64,000 nt of DNA from Bacteroidia bacterium (GTDB taxonomy: Bacteria; Bacteroidota; Bacteroidia; J057), in the NCBI GenBank assembly GCA_030430575.1, contig JAUIKF010000001.1:1-64000 (forward strand), in the 5' to 3' direction. This document shows, piece by piece, positions 16,959 through 25,608 of the stretch. The translations under genes and the position numbers were made by a program. The first letter of the stretch is position 1; each line of letters starts with the position of its first letter. The notes beneath the pieces are model-generated. The model was not told the origin of the DNA, ran no database searches, and saw only the letters and a list, made by a program, of their open reading frames with translations.

Positions 16959-17579
16959 CTACATTCCTTTCATATCGAGGATAAATCCTGCTTCATACAT
17001 TTCTATAATTTCCTCAATTCGCATTCCATGTTTGGACAAATAATTGGCGTTTTCATCCAATCCATATACAGCCCAAAATTCTATCGTTTCATACTGGTTG
17101 AATGAAACAAAAATACTATCTGTTTTTCTCCCTCTCACCTTTATGGTAGAATATCTACCATTCTCTTTTTCATAGAAATACACGTCCCCTTTCTTTGGAT
17201 CAGAAAGGTATGCTATCATCTTTTTTGCCGCTAGGCTATGATTCACCATATTCCAAATGAGGAATCCTCCCAATAGGAGTAAGCCCGAATATTCCCACCA
17301 CTTAGGCCTAGCTTTATCTTTTTGTGATTGAAACACTTTTCGAGCTTTCAATGGTAGCGCTTTCCCCTTCAAAATATGTTCACAAGAGGTGCATACGGTT
17401 TTTCCCCATTTATGAAGTGGGGCAGGAATAATGGGAATCCCTAGAATATAAAAGTATTTACTGAAAAAATGATTGACCAGAGATTCCTTAGCATTGCATT
17501 TTGGGCAAGACTTAATCTCTGCTTTTTCAGCCTTCAGGTAAACGGATTTCGTTCCAAAGAAAATCATAGGATTATCCAA
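16959..17579 (-). CDS. Zinc-ribbon single-pass membrane protein (copy 2 of a tandem pair)
   Basis: 206 residues. Four cysteines in two pairs (C25xxC28 and C63xxC66) form a split zinc ribbon, with IPIIPAPLHKWGKTVC between them. One transmembrane helix lies at about 97-113. The outer domain contains IAYLSDPKKGDVYFYE and a serine/tyrosine-rich beta segment. The neighbour at 17596 has the same layout and aligned motifs (AYIKDPMKGDVYYFE), so the two arose by duplication. The function is unknown. The ribbon would face the cytoplasm if the N-terminus is inside. Confidence 0.7.
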   Translation of the reverse strand: MDNPMIFFGTKSVYLKAEKAEIKSCPKCNAKESLVNHFFSKYFYILGIPIIPAPLHKWGKTVCTSCEHILKGKALPLKARKVFQSQKDKARPKWWEYSGLLLLGGFLIWNMVNHSLAAKKMIAYLSDPKKGDVYFYEKENGRYSTIKVRGRKTDSIFVSFNQYETIEFWAVYGLDENANYLSKHGMRIEEIIEMYEAGFILDMKGM

Positions 17580-17595
17580 AAAACAACACGCTCAT

Positions 17596-18204
17596 TTATT
17601 CATATCGATACACCTTGAAAATTTTCCCTTTGTTATACCTATGTAAGATGGTGGCTATGTCAAACCCCATTCGCTCTTCCAAATAATTTTCCTCATAATC
17701 AATTTCTTCTACGCCCGACGAATAAGAGGATTCAAATTTATTCTTTGAGACAAATAGGCTATCGCTCATTCTCGCACGGACGATCATGGAAGAATAGTCG
17801 CCATTGCCAGCTTCGAAATAATACACGTCTCCCTTCATGGGATCCTTGATATAAGCGATTTCTTGGGCTTCTATAGAAACATGACCAGCAAAGAGATAAA
17901 GGAATATGGCGGCGATAATCATTGTGCCTGTAAACTGCCAGAACTTCGGTTTGGTACCTTCCCTAAAGTCCTCATAGGCATCTCTGACATCTTCAGGCAT
18001 ATCATACCCCTTCATGACATGGCCACAACTTTCGCATTTGGTACTCCCAGGTTTACTATAGGCAAAAATAGGAATCCAATAGATATGAAAATGCTTACTG
18101 GAAATGGTGTTGACCAGCGTGCCGTTGGCTTGGCAATTGGGGCAGGAAGTTACCCGTGACCGTTCAGTTTTTAGATGCACAGATAAGCTTCCAGAGATTA
18201 GCAT
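17596..18204 (-). CDS. Zinc-ribbon single-pass membrane protein (copy 1 of a tandem pair)
   Basis: 202 residues, paralogue of the gene at 16959-17579, with a 16-base gap between them. The zinc ligands are C21xxC24 and C57xxC60 and the transmembrane helix is at about 91-107 (FTGTMIIAAIFLYLFAG). The shared outer domain has DPMKGDVYYFEAGNGDYSSM followed by VRARMSDSLFVSKNKFE, which aligns with VRGRKTDSIFVSFNQYE in the partner. The C-termini differ more. I know no described role. The pair is in one run with the DUF1152 gene. Confidence 0.7.
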   Translation of the reverse strand: MLISGSLSVHLKTERSRVTSCPNCQANGTLVNTISSKHFHIYWIPIFAYSKPGSTKCESCGHVMKGYDMPEDVRDAYEDFREGTKPKFWQFTGTMIIAAIFLYLFAGHVSIEAQEIAYIKDPMKGDVYYFEAGNGDYSSMIVRARMSDSLFVSKNKFESSYSSGVEEIDYEENYLEERMGFDIATILHRYNKGKIFKVYRYE

Positions 18205-18227
18205 AAGGGCTGGGATTAAGGGGAAAA

Positions 18228-18869
18228 TTATTTCCTAAACGATTTCACGTATGCTTGGACCGCTGAGATCTCCGTCTCAGACAATAAGTCTTTATAGGGA
18301 GGCATGGCATTCTTGCCATTATTGATCAGGCTCGTCACTTCCGCATCTGATAGTTCACTGACTGTCAGGTCTTTAGAACCCGAAGCACCAAGCTTACCAT
18401 CTGCCCCATGACAAAGTTGACAGTTTCGGTCAAAAATGGCCTTACCAAGCGCCATCTGGTCAAAGTTCGCAGCATTGGCATCAGTCACGATCTCAGCAGC
18501 CAAGGGTTCATCGGAGACGCCGACTTTATTCATCTCCGCAAGACCATATGCGGCTATGATCAGTACGACTGAAAGCGTGGCCAATAGCTTATTGCTTTTC
18601 TTGAAGCCAATAATCGCAAGCGGAATAGAGGCAAAAACAGCGACCAGTTTGAGAATCATCATCATATTGATCTCTGCCGCCATCACCAATAAATAGATAC
18701 CCGTTCCAAGAAATAGGACTTCAATTACACGCTCAGGAATCTTCGTTTTATTGCTAAAATTTTCCAGTGTTTCACTCCTATTCATCAACAATAGAATCAG
18801 TTTGACCAAAAACAACAGGAGAAAGAGGATAACAGTCAAGCGGTGGGTGTGGAGGAGTCCGGTATACAT
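18228..18869 (-). CDS. Membrane-anchored c-type cytochrome
   Basis: 213 residues. The first 115 residues form about four transmembrane helices, starting LHTHRLTVILFLLLFLVKLI, with a His-containing first helix reminiscent of SirB2-type membrane proteins. A periplasmic cytochrome c domain follows, with the haem site CQLCH (Cys150, Cys153, His154) and the probable distal ligand Met189 in KNAMPPYKDL. Such fusions carry electrons at the periplasmic face of the inner membrane. The redox partners are not in this window. The upstream 270 bases hold a repeat array, so no promoter was identified. Confidence 0.82.
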   Translation of the reverse strand: MYTGLLHTHRLTVILFLLLFLVKLILLLMNRSETLENFSNKTKIPERVIEVLFLGTGIYLLVMAAEINMMMILKLVAVFASIPLAIIGFKKSNKLLATLSVVLIIAAYGLAEMNKVGVSDEPLAAEIVTDANAANFDQMALGKAIFDRNCQLCHGADGKLGASGSKDLTVSELSDAEVTSLINNGKNAMPPYKDLLSETEISAVQAYVKSFRK

Positions 18870-18923
18870 GGGGAAGAAGGTTTTAAGTTTTAGGTTCTAG
18901 GTTTTAAGTTAGTCTATGCCTTT

Positions 18924-19077
18924 GTCTCGTGGCGAGTCTTCGAGTGGCCCTTCGGCAAGCTCAGGACAAGTCTCGCAGTGAGGAGCTCCGCGACGAACGG
19001 TCTCGCTTCTCGTAGCGAGGGCTGAGTCTTCGAAGCCCGAGCGGTCTCGCAGTGAGCCCCCTTGGGGCGAACGGTCT
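18924..19077. repeat. Array of GC-rich hairpin units
   Basis: Units of roughly 30-45 bases begin TCTCGC or TCTCGT and end CGAACGG or CGAGCGG: about 18924-18970, 18971-19000, 19001-19044 and 19045-19074. Each has an internal stem such as GGGCTGAGTCTTCGAAGCCC. The same unit type recurs at 33576-33849. The preceding bases 18873-18912 are a GTTTTAAGTTTTAGGTTCTA word repeat. No gene is supported in the 267-base gap. Confidence 0.8.
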
Positions 19078-19136
19078 AAAATAACGCCGTTCATGCCAGA
19101 ATTCCAAAATTCAAATGTTTTCATAAGTTTGTCTTA

Positions 19137-20033
19137 ATGGAAGACATTAACCTCGTCAGGCTGAATTTCAGTCCAGATAGCCTACTATTTCTCAATATCT
19201 CCCTGGGATTTATCATGTTTGGCGTGGCCTTATCGCTGAAGGTGAGTCATTTTCAGGCGCTTTTCAAAGCACCGAAACCCGTGCTTGTAGGGGTGTTTTC
19301 GCAGTTTTTGTTATTGCCAGCGGTCACCTTTGGGCTGGTGTGGTTACTGGCCCCTATGCCTGGGTTGGCATTAGGGATGATCCTCGTAGCGGCCTGTCCA
19401 GGTGGCAATATTTCCAACTTCTTGTCCTTGCTTGTGGGGGGAAATGCGGCTCTCTCGGTGAGCCTTACGGCTATTGCTACTGTTCTAGCGATTTTTATGA
19501 CGCCCTTCAATTTTGCTTTTTGGGGCGGTATGGTTCCAGGGGCTGAAAGCCTTCTTCAGGAAATCCAATTGGATTTTGTGGACATGGTGCAAACCGTGGC
19601 TTTACTCTTAGGGTTGCCATTGATCTTGGGCATGTGGGTTTCCCATCGCTTTCCCCATTTCACCCAAAAGATCACCCGCCCTATCAGTCACCTTTCTATC
19701 TTAATCTTTATAGGATTTGTGGTCATTGCTTTTGGGAAAAATTATGATTTTTTCCTCCAATACATCAGTTTGATCTTCTTGCTTGTCCTGGCCCATAACT
19801 CAATCGCCTTCCTCACAGGCTATTCGGTAGCGCGGATTTTTGGGTTAAATCAAGCAAATTATCGCGCCATCACGGTAGAGACAGGAATCCAAAACTCGGG
19901 CCTGGGGCTGATCCTGATCTTCAATTTCTTTGATGGGATGGGCGGTATGGCCATCATCGCCGCCTGGTGGGGGATTTGGCACATTATCTCGGGGTTGAGC
20001 TTGACGCTTTTTTGGAAGAAAGGGAAGGATTGA
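19137..20033 (+). CDS. Bile acid:sodium symporter family (BASS) transporter
   Basis: 298 residues with about nine or ten transmembrane helices. The family signature is visible in helices 4-5: VAACPGGNISNFLSLLVGGN, which in BASS transporters supplies the crossing helices and sodium ligands, and VETGIQNSGLGLIL in the second half, the other conserved crossover. The substrate is not predictable; bacterial members import bile acids, pantoate or other organic anions with sodium. TAAGTTTG lies only 5 bases upstream of the ATG at 19137 and resembles a -7 element, although a -33 TTG is lacking. Confidence 0.87.
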   Translation: MEDINLVRLNFSPDSLLFLNISLGFIMFGVALSLKVSHFQALFKAPKPVLVGVFSQFLLLPAVTFGLVWLLAPMPGLALGMILVAACPGGNISNFLSLLVGGNAALSVSLTAIATVLAIFMTPFNFAFWGGMVPGAESLLQEIQLDFVDMVQTVALLLGLPLILGMWVSHRFPHFTQKITRPISHLSILIFIGFVVIAFGKNYDFFLQYISLIFLLVLAHNSIAFLTGYSVARIFGLNQANYRAITVETGIQNSGLGLILIFNFFDGMGGMAIIAAWWGIWHIISGLSLTLFWKKGKD

Positions 20034-20035
20034 TG

Positions 20036-20116
20036 AATATCGAACAAGGATTGATGATTGGAGAAATAAGGAAAAGGCAATTCAACTTCCTAAATCCTTG
20101 TTCATCAATCGATATT
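20036..20116. terminator. Imperfect inverted repeat between convergent genes
   Basis: GAATATCG and AACAAGGATT on the left (20036-20053) pair with AATCCTTGTT and CGATATTC on the right (20093-20116), with a 6-base bulge. It fills the gap between the symporter stop (20033) and the stop of the IgGFc-like gene (20127). A terminator role is inferred from position. Confidence 0.5.
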
Positions 20117-20126
20117 CTGCAATCAA

Positions 20127-22394
20127 TTACCTAATCAGCGTCACAGTCCCTGACCGCTGCGTAGTAAAGGCATTGAGTCGTTGATCAGCCCCCGAGAACT
20201 TCACCATCCAAACGTATACCCCTTCCTGGGCATGGGTATTTTTGAAGGTTCCATCCCAGGCTTCATTGGGGTCATTGGAGCGAAATATCAGCTTTCCCCA
20301 TCTGTTGTAAATGCTCAATTCATAGTTCCAGACATCAGTGGGGACTGGGCGGAAGACGTCGTTGACGCCGTCGTCATTGGGGGAGAAAGCGTTGGGATAA
20401 AAAATCTCTGACGGACAAAGTTCGGAAACTTCAAATGAATCTCTATCCGTGCAGCCAATATCATCTCGAACCTCAACCCAGTATAAGCCCCCTTCTTTGA
20501 TCTCTCGGCTGGGTGCTCCTATTCCATTTTCCCAAATATAATGCACTACATCCCCTGCATCCAGGTGGATACGCCAAGGGTCATCTGGGCAAAAAGTGGT
20601 ATCATTTCCTAAGGACACGCGAGGGGCACGCACATCTACGAAGACGCTCGCAGGGTGTGTCGCACAACCAGAGACAATCCCTCGGGCCTTATACAGGCCA
20701 GATTGAGTGAAATTAATAGCAGAAATGACAGGATATTGTTCAGTAGAAAAATAGTCTTGAGGGCCTGTCCATTCGTATCGAGCGCCTGCCAGGTCAGTGG
20801 CAAAGAGCTGAACGGTTCCTCCTTCACACAGAGAGGTATCTCCAGTAGCTGTCACCGCTTGCCGGAGTGTCACCAGCATATTCTGCTGAAGAGTATCATA
20901 CGTATCGAGGCACAGATCATGAATGATCAATGTCACAGGATGAATCCCCAGTTCGGTAAAGATATGGGTAAAGGAATGGGCCGTGGTCTGGCGCGTACCC
21001 AGGTCCCAAAACACCTCTACATCTCGCCCTTTGAGGCCCGAATCAAATAGTACCGTATCATTGAGACATGCCCCCTCAGGAATGGGGCTTAAGTTGATTT
21101 CACGGAAACTTGCCCCGGCTGCGTAGGAGTAGGACTCTACGTCGCCATAGCCATAGGAGGTGGCGATCAGGCCACAGCCGTCCACCTTGACCGTATGGGA
21201 ACCAGGGCTTACTTTGAGGGATTTGTAGACAAAATCGGGATTGGCCGTAACGGTAGTAAATTGCTTGATGGATGCCCCATCCAATCGGGCAGAGGCGGTA
21301 TCCCCTGCTTGGATGATGAGGTTGATATAGTTATCAGTAATATTTTCGAACTCCGACGCGTAAAGCGTCACTTGCTCTCTTGTCTGGGCAATGGCATTGA
21401 GCAGGACCATGGAAGGGTCTCCCAGGCGATCAGGTGCCACCGTATTACAGGTATTCCCAATATTGTATTGAGCGACTAACAAAGGCTTGGTACCCCGAAT
21501 ATAAGCAGCTCTTCGGGGAATTTGGGTGGTGTAGTATTCCCCACGATTCAGCGTTGCTGCCAGGACATTGTCGATAAAGACGCGAGTATTATTCTCTGCA
21601 GCGAGAATCCGCAAAAGATCGAAAGGGGCTACCGCACTAGGTGCCATAATAAACTCCCTACCCCAGGTCGAAAGCGGATACATTTGTTCATACAAATTAT
21701 CCCGAAATCCACAGCCCACCGGCACTTCTGTCCAGGTAGCTCCCCCAAATACCACAAAGGGTTTGTTCCCCTTGAGCCAGCTCCCTGTCATGTCGTGAAT
21801 CGGTTCTTTCCCTTGGACTAGATAACTCTCTCCTTTGTCCAGTCGCACCGTAAAGACCGTATTGGGCCATTTCCCTCCTTTCGTAAAGTCACTCACCTCG
21901 ATGGTAATCTCTGTCCCATCCTCAACGGCTACAGCCATGAATTCGGATGGATTGATCGTACTGACACTGGTCGTAGGAAAACTACCTTGATAGGCCATGA
22001 CAAAGTACTCATCCCCCAATGAGGGCGTAGGCAAAATCATCGCCGCCTCTGAACGTGCATTATGAAACTGATGTGCATAGACAGATACGGGCGAATTGGC
22101 TGTGATATGGATGCCTGTATCATCTTTTTTCTCCGAAATCTTGGTTTCAACAGAGGCGGGCATTTCGACGACCGTCACTTGGTTGGCGGTCACATCAAAG
22201 GACATCGACCAATTTTGTAAGGGAATCTCAATGGTCCCGGAGGTGTTTTTGGGGGCAGTGATCATCACCACCATCTCATTGTCATTGTCGACATGGTCCA
22301 TGAAGCCCATCCAGAAGTCTGTGCCTTCATTGGTTTGCGCAAACAGCATGGAGGAAACGAAAAAGCAGAAGATTAGGGTTACACAGCGGATCAT
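20127..22394 (-). CDS. T9SS type B exported protein with IgGFc-binding-like and PKD domains
   Basis: 755 residues. After a signal peptide (LIFCFFVSSMLFAQ), residues 20-400 match the IgGFc-binding N-terminal domain type, beginning NEGTDFWMGFMDHVDND and including VYAHQFHN and LLVAQYNIGNTC. A PKD domain follows (about 445-515; VEVFWDLGTRQTTAHSFTHI) and then two short Ig-like repeats with LCEGGTVQLFA and SLGNDTTFCPDD. The C-terminus (FYPNAFSPNDDGVNDVF, then LSIYNRWGKLIF) is the CHU_C/gliding-type sorting domain, so the protein should cross the outer membrane by T9SS. It is probably a cell-surface adhesin. A hexamer repeat lies just upstream of the start codon. Confidence 0.88.
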   Translation of the reverse strand: MIRCVTLIFCFFVSSMLFAQTNEGTDFWMGFMDHVDNDNEMVVMITAPKNTSGTIEIPLQNWSMSFDVTANQVTVVEMPASVETKISEKKDDTGIHITANSPVSVYAHQFHNARSEAAMILPTPSLGDEYFVMAYQGSFPTTSVSTINPSEFMAVAVEDGTEITIEVSDFTKGGKWPNTVFTVRLDKGESYLVQGKEPIHDMTGSWLKGNKPFVVFGGATWTEVPVGCGFRDNLYEQMYPLSTWGREFIMAPSAVAPFDLLRILAAENNTRVFIDNVLAATLNRGEYYTTQIPRRAAYIRGTKPLLVAQYNIGNTCNTVAPDRLGDPSMVLLNAIAQTREQVTLYASEFENITDNYINLIIQAGDTASARLDGASIKQFTTVTANPDFVYKSLKVSPGSHTVKVDGCGLIATSYGYGDVESYSYAAGASFREINLSPIPEGACLNDTVLFDSGLKGRDVEVFWDLGTRQTTAHSFTHIFTELGIHPVTLIIHDLCLDTYDTLQQNMLVTLRQAVTATGDTSLCEGGTVQLFATDLAGARYEWTGPQDYFSTEQYPVISAINFTQSGLYKARGIVSGCATHPASVFVDVRAPRVSLGNDTTFCPDDPWRIHLDAGDVVHYIWENGIGAPSREIKEGGLYWVEVRDDIGCTDRDSFEVSELCPSEIFYPNAFSPNDDGVNDVFRPVPTDVWNYELSIYNRWGKLIFRSNDPNEAWDGTFKNTHAQEGVYVWMVKFSGADQRLNAFTTQRSGTVTLIR

Positions 22395-22404
22395 AAAAGA
22401 GGGA

Positions 22405-22434
22405 TGAAAATGAAAATGAAAATGAAAATGAAAA
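22405..22434. repeat. Hexanucleotide tandem repeat (TGAAAA)n upstream of a surface-protein gene
   Basis: Five perfect TGAAAA copies (TTTTCA on the coding strand of the downstream gene) lie 10-40 bases upstream of the start codon at 22394. Copy-number change would alter promoter or leader spacing. Confidence 0.9.
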
Positions 22435-22490
22435 TATGAAGGCAGTTATTACCCCTTGTTGATTAATAATTTTTTTGTCTTCAAAAAAAT

Positions 22491-23648
22491 TTACCAATCA
22501 ATCTTTTCAGCCAAATGAGCAGGGACAGCATCTTTGTGGAGAAGAATAGAGATGGTATTCATTTTAAAATAAGCTTCCGATACATATACATAGCCTTCTT
22601 TCTCCCCTATACTTCCCCATGAGTTCTTTACAACGTAATATAAGTTATTTTCTTGATCTTTGGCGAGTCCTACGATATGCATGAGGTGGTCGTCAGTAAG
22701 CACAAAACTATCAAAAGCTTCCTGGCGCATCTCTTGAGTGACTTGGACTTCTGGCCCTGGCGCGCTCCATTGATCTTCTATCCCTTCAGCCATCATCATG
22801 TCTCTGTCAGGGACGATGGCAATGCCACGACGTGCAGAAAACCCCCCATTTGACACATCACAGTCCCATTCGATGGTGTATCCTTTTTGCAAAGCATTCA
22901 TCGCAATTTCTTTGAGTTCATCTATGTGGACATTGTAAAAAGCGCCCTGAGAATAATTGTCTGGCACTTCCAGGACAAACGATTTATACATCGGACGATG
23001 AGAAAAAGAGGTAAAGGAAACATAATCTTCAGGGTCCAATCCTACCACTTCGTCTGCAAATTCCCTGCTCGAATACATTTTCCCTTCATGATAAAATTCT
23101 TCAGGTGGGAGATCCAAATGAGTAATTAAAAGGTCCGCTACTTGGTCTCTCCACATTTCGGGCAAATCCCCTTTCTTCTGCAGTTTGAGCAGTTTTTTCA
23201 TCAATTTTTCCATTTCCTTGACCAGTTGGGTATGATCGAGGCTTCCATCTTCTTGCCGCATCCCACGATAGGCAGACTCGGGGACTACCCCATATTGGTC
23301 CATCACATTGATCACGTCATGTCCCAGACTTCCTTCACTGAAATTCGCTTTTCCCCTTAATCGAATATAGCGTTCCGCTTTGTCCAAGTAGATCTTGTAT
23401 ACCGCATACATTTCTGAGAGGTCCACTGCCTCCTTGCCTTCACGCATCATTTCTGATTCTAAAAAGGAAGCACAAGAGAAACTCCAGCAAGTACCTGTTT
23501 TGTGCTGGTCTTTGACCGCTGTGGTTTCTATGGAAGTAAGCATCTCAAACTGATAACCAGCTGGTTCTGGAGCAGAATTTTGACAAAAGGCTGAAGGGAT
23601 TGGTAGGAGGAGGAAGAGTAAAAGATAAATGGTAAAAAAGCTTCGCAT
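22491..23648 (-). CDS. Papain-like (C1B, bleomycin hydrolase/PepC type) cysteine peptidase, exported
   Basis: 385 residues with a signal peptide (IYLLLFLLLPIPSAFCQ). The catalytic residues are in order: Cys54 in KTGTCWSFSC, His324 in DDHLMHIVGLA, and Asn342 in VVKNSWGS. A conserved Gln precedes the cysteine (VKDQHKTG). The order and the spacing fit the C1B branch, although these proteins are usually about 450 residues and cytoplasmic; this one is somewhat shorter and has an export signal. It would cleave peptides in the periplasm or outside. No inhibitory propeptide is evident. The gene stands alone, with 96 bases before the next start. Confidence 0.85.
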   Translation of the reverse strand: MRSFFTIYLLLFLLLPIPSAFCQNSAPEPAGYQFEMLTSIETTAVKDQHKTGTCWSFSCASFLESEMMREGKEAVDLSEMYAVYKIYLDKAERYIRLRGKANFSEGSLGHDVINVMDQYGVVPESAYRGMRQEDGSLDHTQLVKEMEKLMKKLLKLQKKGDLPEMWRDQVADLLITHLDLPPEEFYHEGKMYSSREFADEVVGLDPEDYVSFTSFSHRPMYKSFVLEVPDNYSQGAFYNVHIDELKEIAMNALQKGYTIEWDCDVSNGGFSARRGIAIVPDRDMMMAEGIEDQWSAPGPEVQVTQEMRQEAFDSFVLTDDHLMHIVGLAKDQENNLYYVVKNSWGSIGEKEGYVYVSEAYFKMNTISILLHKDAVPAHLAEKIDW

Positions 23649-23721
23649 GGTAAATAATAATTGACAAATTAGCCTGCAAATATAAGGGTTTTTACGGATA
23701 CCTTTTTGGGCAAATTGGCAA

Positions 23722-23751
23722 TTGGATAATAAAGAAAAGCGGCTAATTTTG
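23722..23751 (+). promoter_or_regulatory. Bacteroidota-type promoter TTG-N19-TAATTTTG
   Basis: TTG at 23722-23724 and TAATTTTG at 23744-23751 are 19 bases apart. The phosphorylase-like gene starts at 23869, leaving a leader of about 110 bases that includes a stretch of ACTTGAATTTG-like words (23771-23822). Confidence 0.6.
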
Positions 23752-23868
23752 GGGCTTGTTTACTGTTTCTTATTGAACTTGAGTTTGCACTTGAACTTGA
23801 ATTTGATTTTGCACTTGAGGTTTTTCTGAAACACCTCTTTACTATTAAAAAATTGACACAAATACTAA

Positions 23869-25539
23869 ATGAAAGATTCCTCTACCTGGTCCCATCCATA
23901 TACCCCTGCTCCTGCTTATCAGACTCGTGTTGCCTATTTTTCCATGGAATTTGGCATTGATCCAGCCCTGAAGATTTATTCAGGGGGATTGGGCTATCTG
24001 GCAGGTTCTCACATGCGCTCAGCCTATGCCTTGAAGCAAAATATGATCGGCATTGGGATGTTGTGGAAATATGGGTATTACGACCAGACACGAGACAGTG
24101 ATAGCAAAATGAAAGTCCTCTATCGCGAACGCATTTATTCATTTCTGGAACCCACAGATTTGATTTTCCCCGTGAATGTCAACAGCCATACGGTGACTGT
24201 CCAAGCCTTTTATCTTCCCCCAGAAGTATTTGGCACTGTGCCCATGTACCTCCTTTCTACAGATATTAGCCAAAACGACTACCTTTCTTCTACCATTACC
24301 CACCACCTCTACGACCCCAATACAGCCGCTCGGATCGCCCAAAATATTGTGCTTGGCGTAGGAGGCCTCAAAGTAGTCCAAGCCCTTGGCGGAGCTGATC
24401 GATACCACATGAATGAAGCACATGCTTTGCCGCTTGCTTTTCAGTTGTATGATCAGCTAGGATCGGTAGAAAAGGTAAAGGAAAAACTAGTTTTCACTAC
24501 CCATACACCTGTCAAGGCAGGAAATGAGGAAAGAGATATCCATCTCCTCAACAAAATGAGTTTTTTTGGTGATGTGCCCCTAGAAACGGTCCGTGAGATT
24601 ACCGATTGCCAAGGGAGCAGCTTTGGCTATACCCCTGCTGCCCTCAAACTCTCAGGCAACGCCAATGCGGTCTCTCAGCTTCATGCTACTGTCGCCAATG
24701 ATATGTGGGCGCACATCCCTAATCGGCCTGAAATCCTCGGCATCACCAATGCCCAAAACAAGCGATTCTGGGCAGATGCTAGGCTTCAAGAAGCGCTTGA
24801 GGCAGATGATGACCAGGCCTTGCTGAAGCGAAAACGCGAGTTGAAAGCAGCTCTTTTTGAATGGGTCGCAGACCAGACGGGAAAGATATTTGACCCCGAA
24901 GTGCTCACGATTGTTTGGGCCAGGCGATTTGCTGGCTATAAGCGCGCAGATTTGATCATGCGAGATGCTAGGGCGTTCTATACCCTTCTTGACCAGGAAG
25001 AATACCCCATCCAGATCATTTGGGCAGGCAAACCTTACCCCCAGGATGAATCGGCTGTGGACATGTTCAATTCTATCATCCAACGGACGCGTTATTGTAA
25101 AAACGCCGCAGTCGTTACGGGCTATGAGATGAACCTCTCAGCTGCGCTCAAAAAAGGCTCTGACATCTGGCTGAATACCCCGCGTCGCCCTAAGGAAGCT
25201 TCTGGCACCAGCGGCATGACCGCCGCCATGAATGCCTCCATCAACTTCTCAGTAGACGACGGCTGGGTCCCCGAATTTGGCAAACACGGCCACAACTCTT
25301 TTGTCCTGCCACATGCAGATGTCCGTGCGTCCGAACATACCCAGGATGAGCATGATTATACCCACCTGATGCGGATTTTGAAGGAAGAAATCATGCCTTG
25401 CTATTACGATACCCCTGACCGATGGCTTACCATTGCCAAAAATAGCATGCGAGAGGTCACGCCGTTTTTTGATTCGGATCGAATGGCTGATGAGTATTAT
25501 CGGCGGTTGTTTGTGGGGAAGAAAGAAATGATAAAATGA
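23869..25539 (+). CDS. Alpha-glucan phosphorylase-like protein (GT35) with altered PLP site
   Basis: 556 residues of the short, bacterial-type glycogen phosphorylase family. Recognisable elements are FSMEFGIDPALKIYSGGLGY near the N-terminus, YHMNEAHALPLAF, FAGYKRADLIMRDA, and WAGKPYPQDESAVD. The active-site block reads EASGTSGMTAAMNASINFS. In characterised phosphorylases the position after GM or NM is the lysine that binds pyridoxal phosphate; here it is Thr451 (codon ACC, 25219-25221). The enzyme may therefore not be a PLP-dependent phosphorylase despite the fold. Expected role: glycogen or glucan turnover in the cytoplasm. A GT4 glycogen-synthase-like gene lies about 6 kb away. No frameshift is visible. 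Confidence 0.8.
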   Translation: MKDSSTWSHPYTPAPAYQTRVAYFSMEFGIDPALKIYSGGLGYLAGSHMRSAYALKQNMIGIGMLWKYGYYDQTRDSDSKMKVLYRERIYSFLEPTDLIFPVNVNSHTVTVQAFYLPPEVFGTVPMYLLSTDISQNDYLSSTITHHLYDPNTAARIAQNIVLGVGGLKVVQALGGADRYHMNEAHALPLAFQLYDQLGSVEKVKEKLVFTTHTPVKAGNEERDIHLLNKMSFFGDVPLETVREITDCQGSSFGYTPAALKLSGNANAVSQLHATVANDMWAHIPNRPEILGITNAQNKRFWADARLQEALEADDDQALLKRKRELKAALFEWVADQTGKIFDPEVLTIVWARRFAGYKRADLIMRDARAFYTLLDQEEYPIQIIWAGKPYPQDESAVDMFNSIIQRTRYCKNAAVVTGYEMNLSAALKKGSDIWLNTPRRPKEASGTSGMTAAMNASINFSVDDGWVPEFGKHGHNSFVLPHADVRASEHTQDEHDYTHLMRILKEEIMPCYYDTPDRWLTIAKNSMREVTPFFDSDRMADEYYRRLFVGKKEMIK

Positions 25540-25608
25540 GTAGATGAATAAATGAGTAAATGGGATACTTTGGATGACATGAACCGCCATTGGACGACTT
25601 AAACTTCA

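Noticed and set aside
18909-19124. Short open frame on the minus strand
   Set aside because: It lies entirely inside the hairpin-unit repeat array and its translation is a by-product of the repeat sequence.
25195-25240. Frameshift or pseudogene as explanation for the missing PLP lysine
   Set aside because: The reading frame continues intact with recognisable family blocks on both sides, so it is a substitution rather than a frame error.
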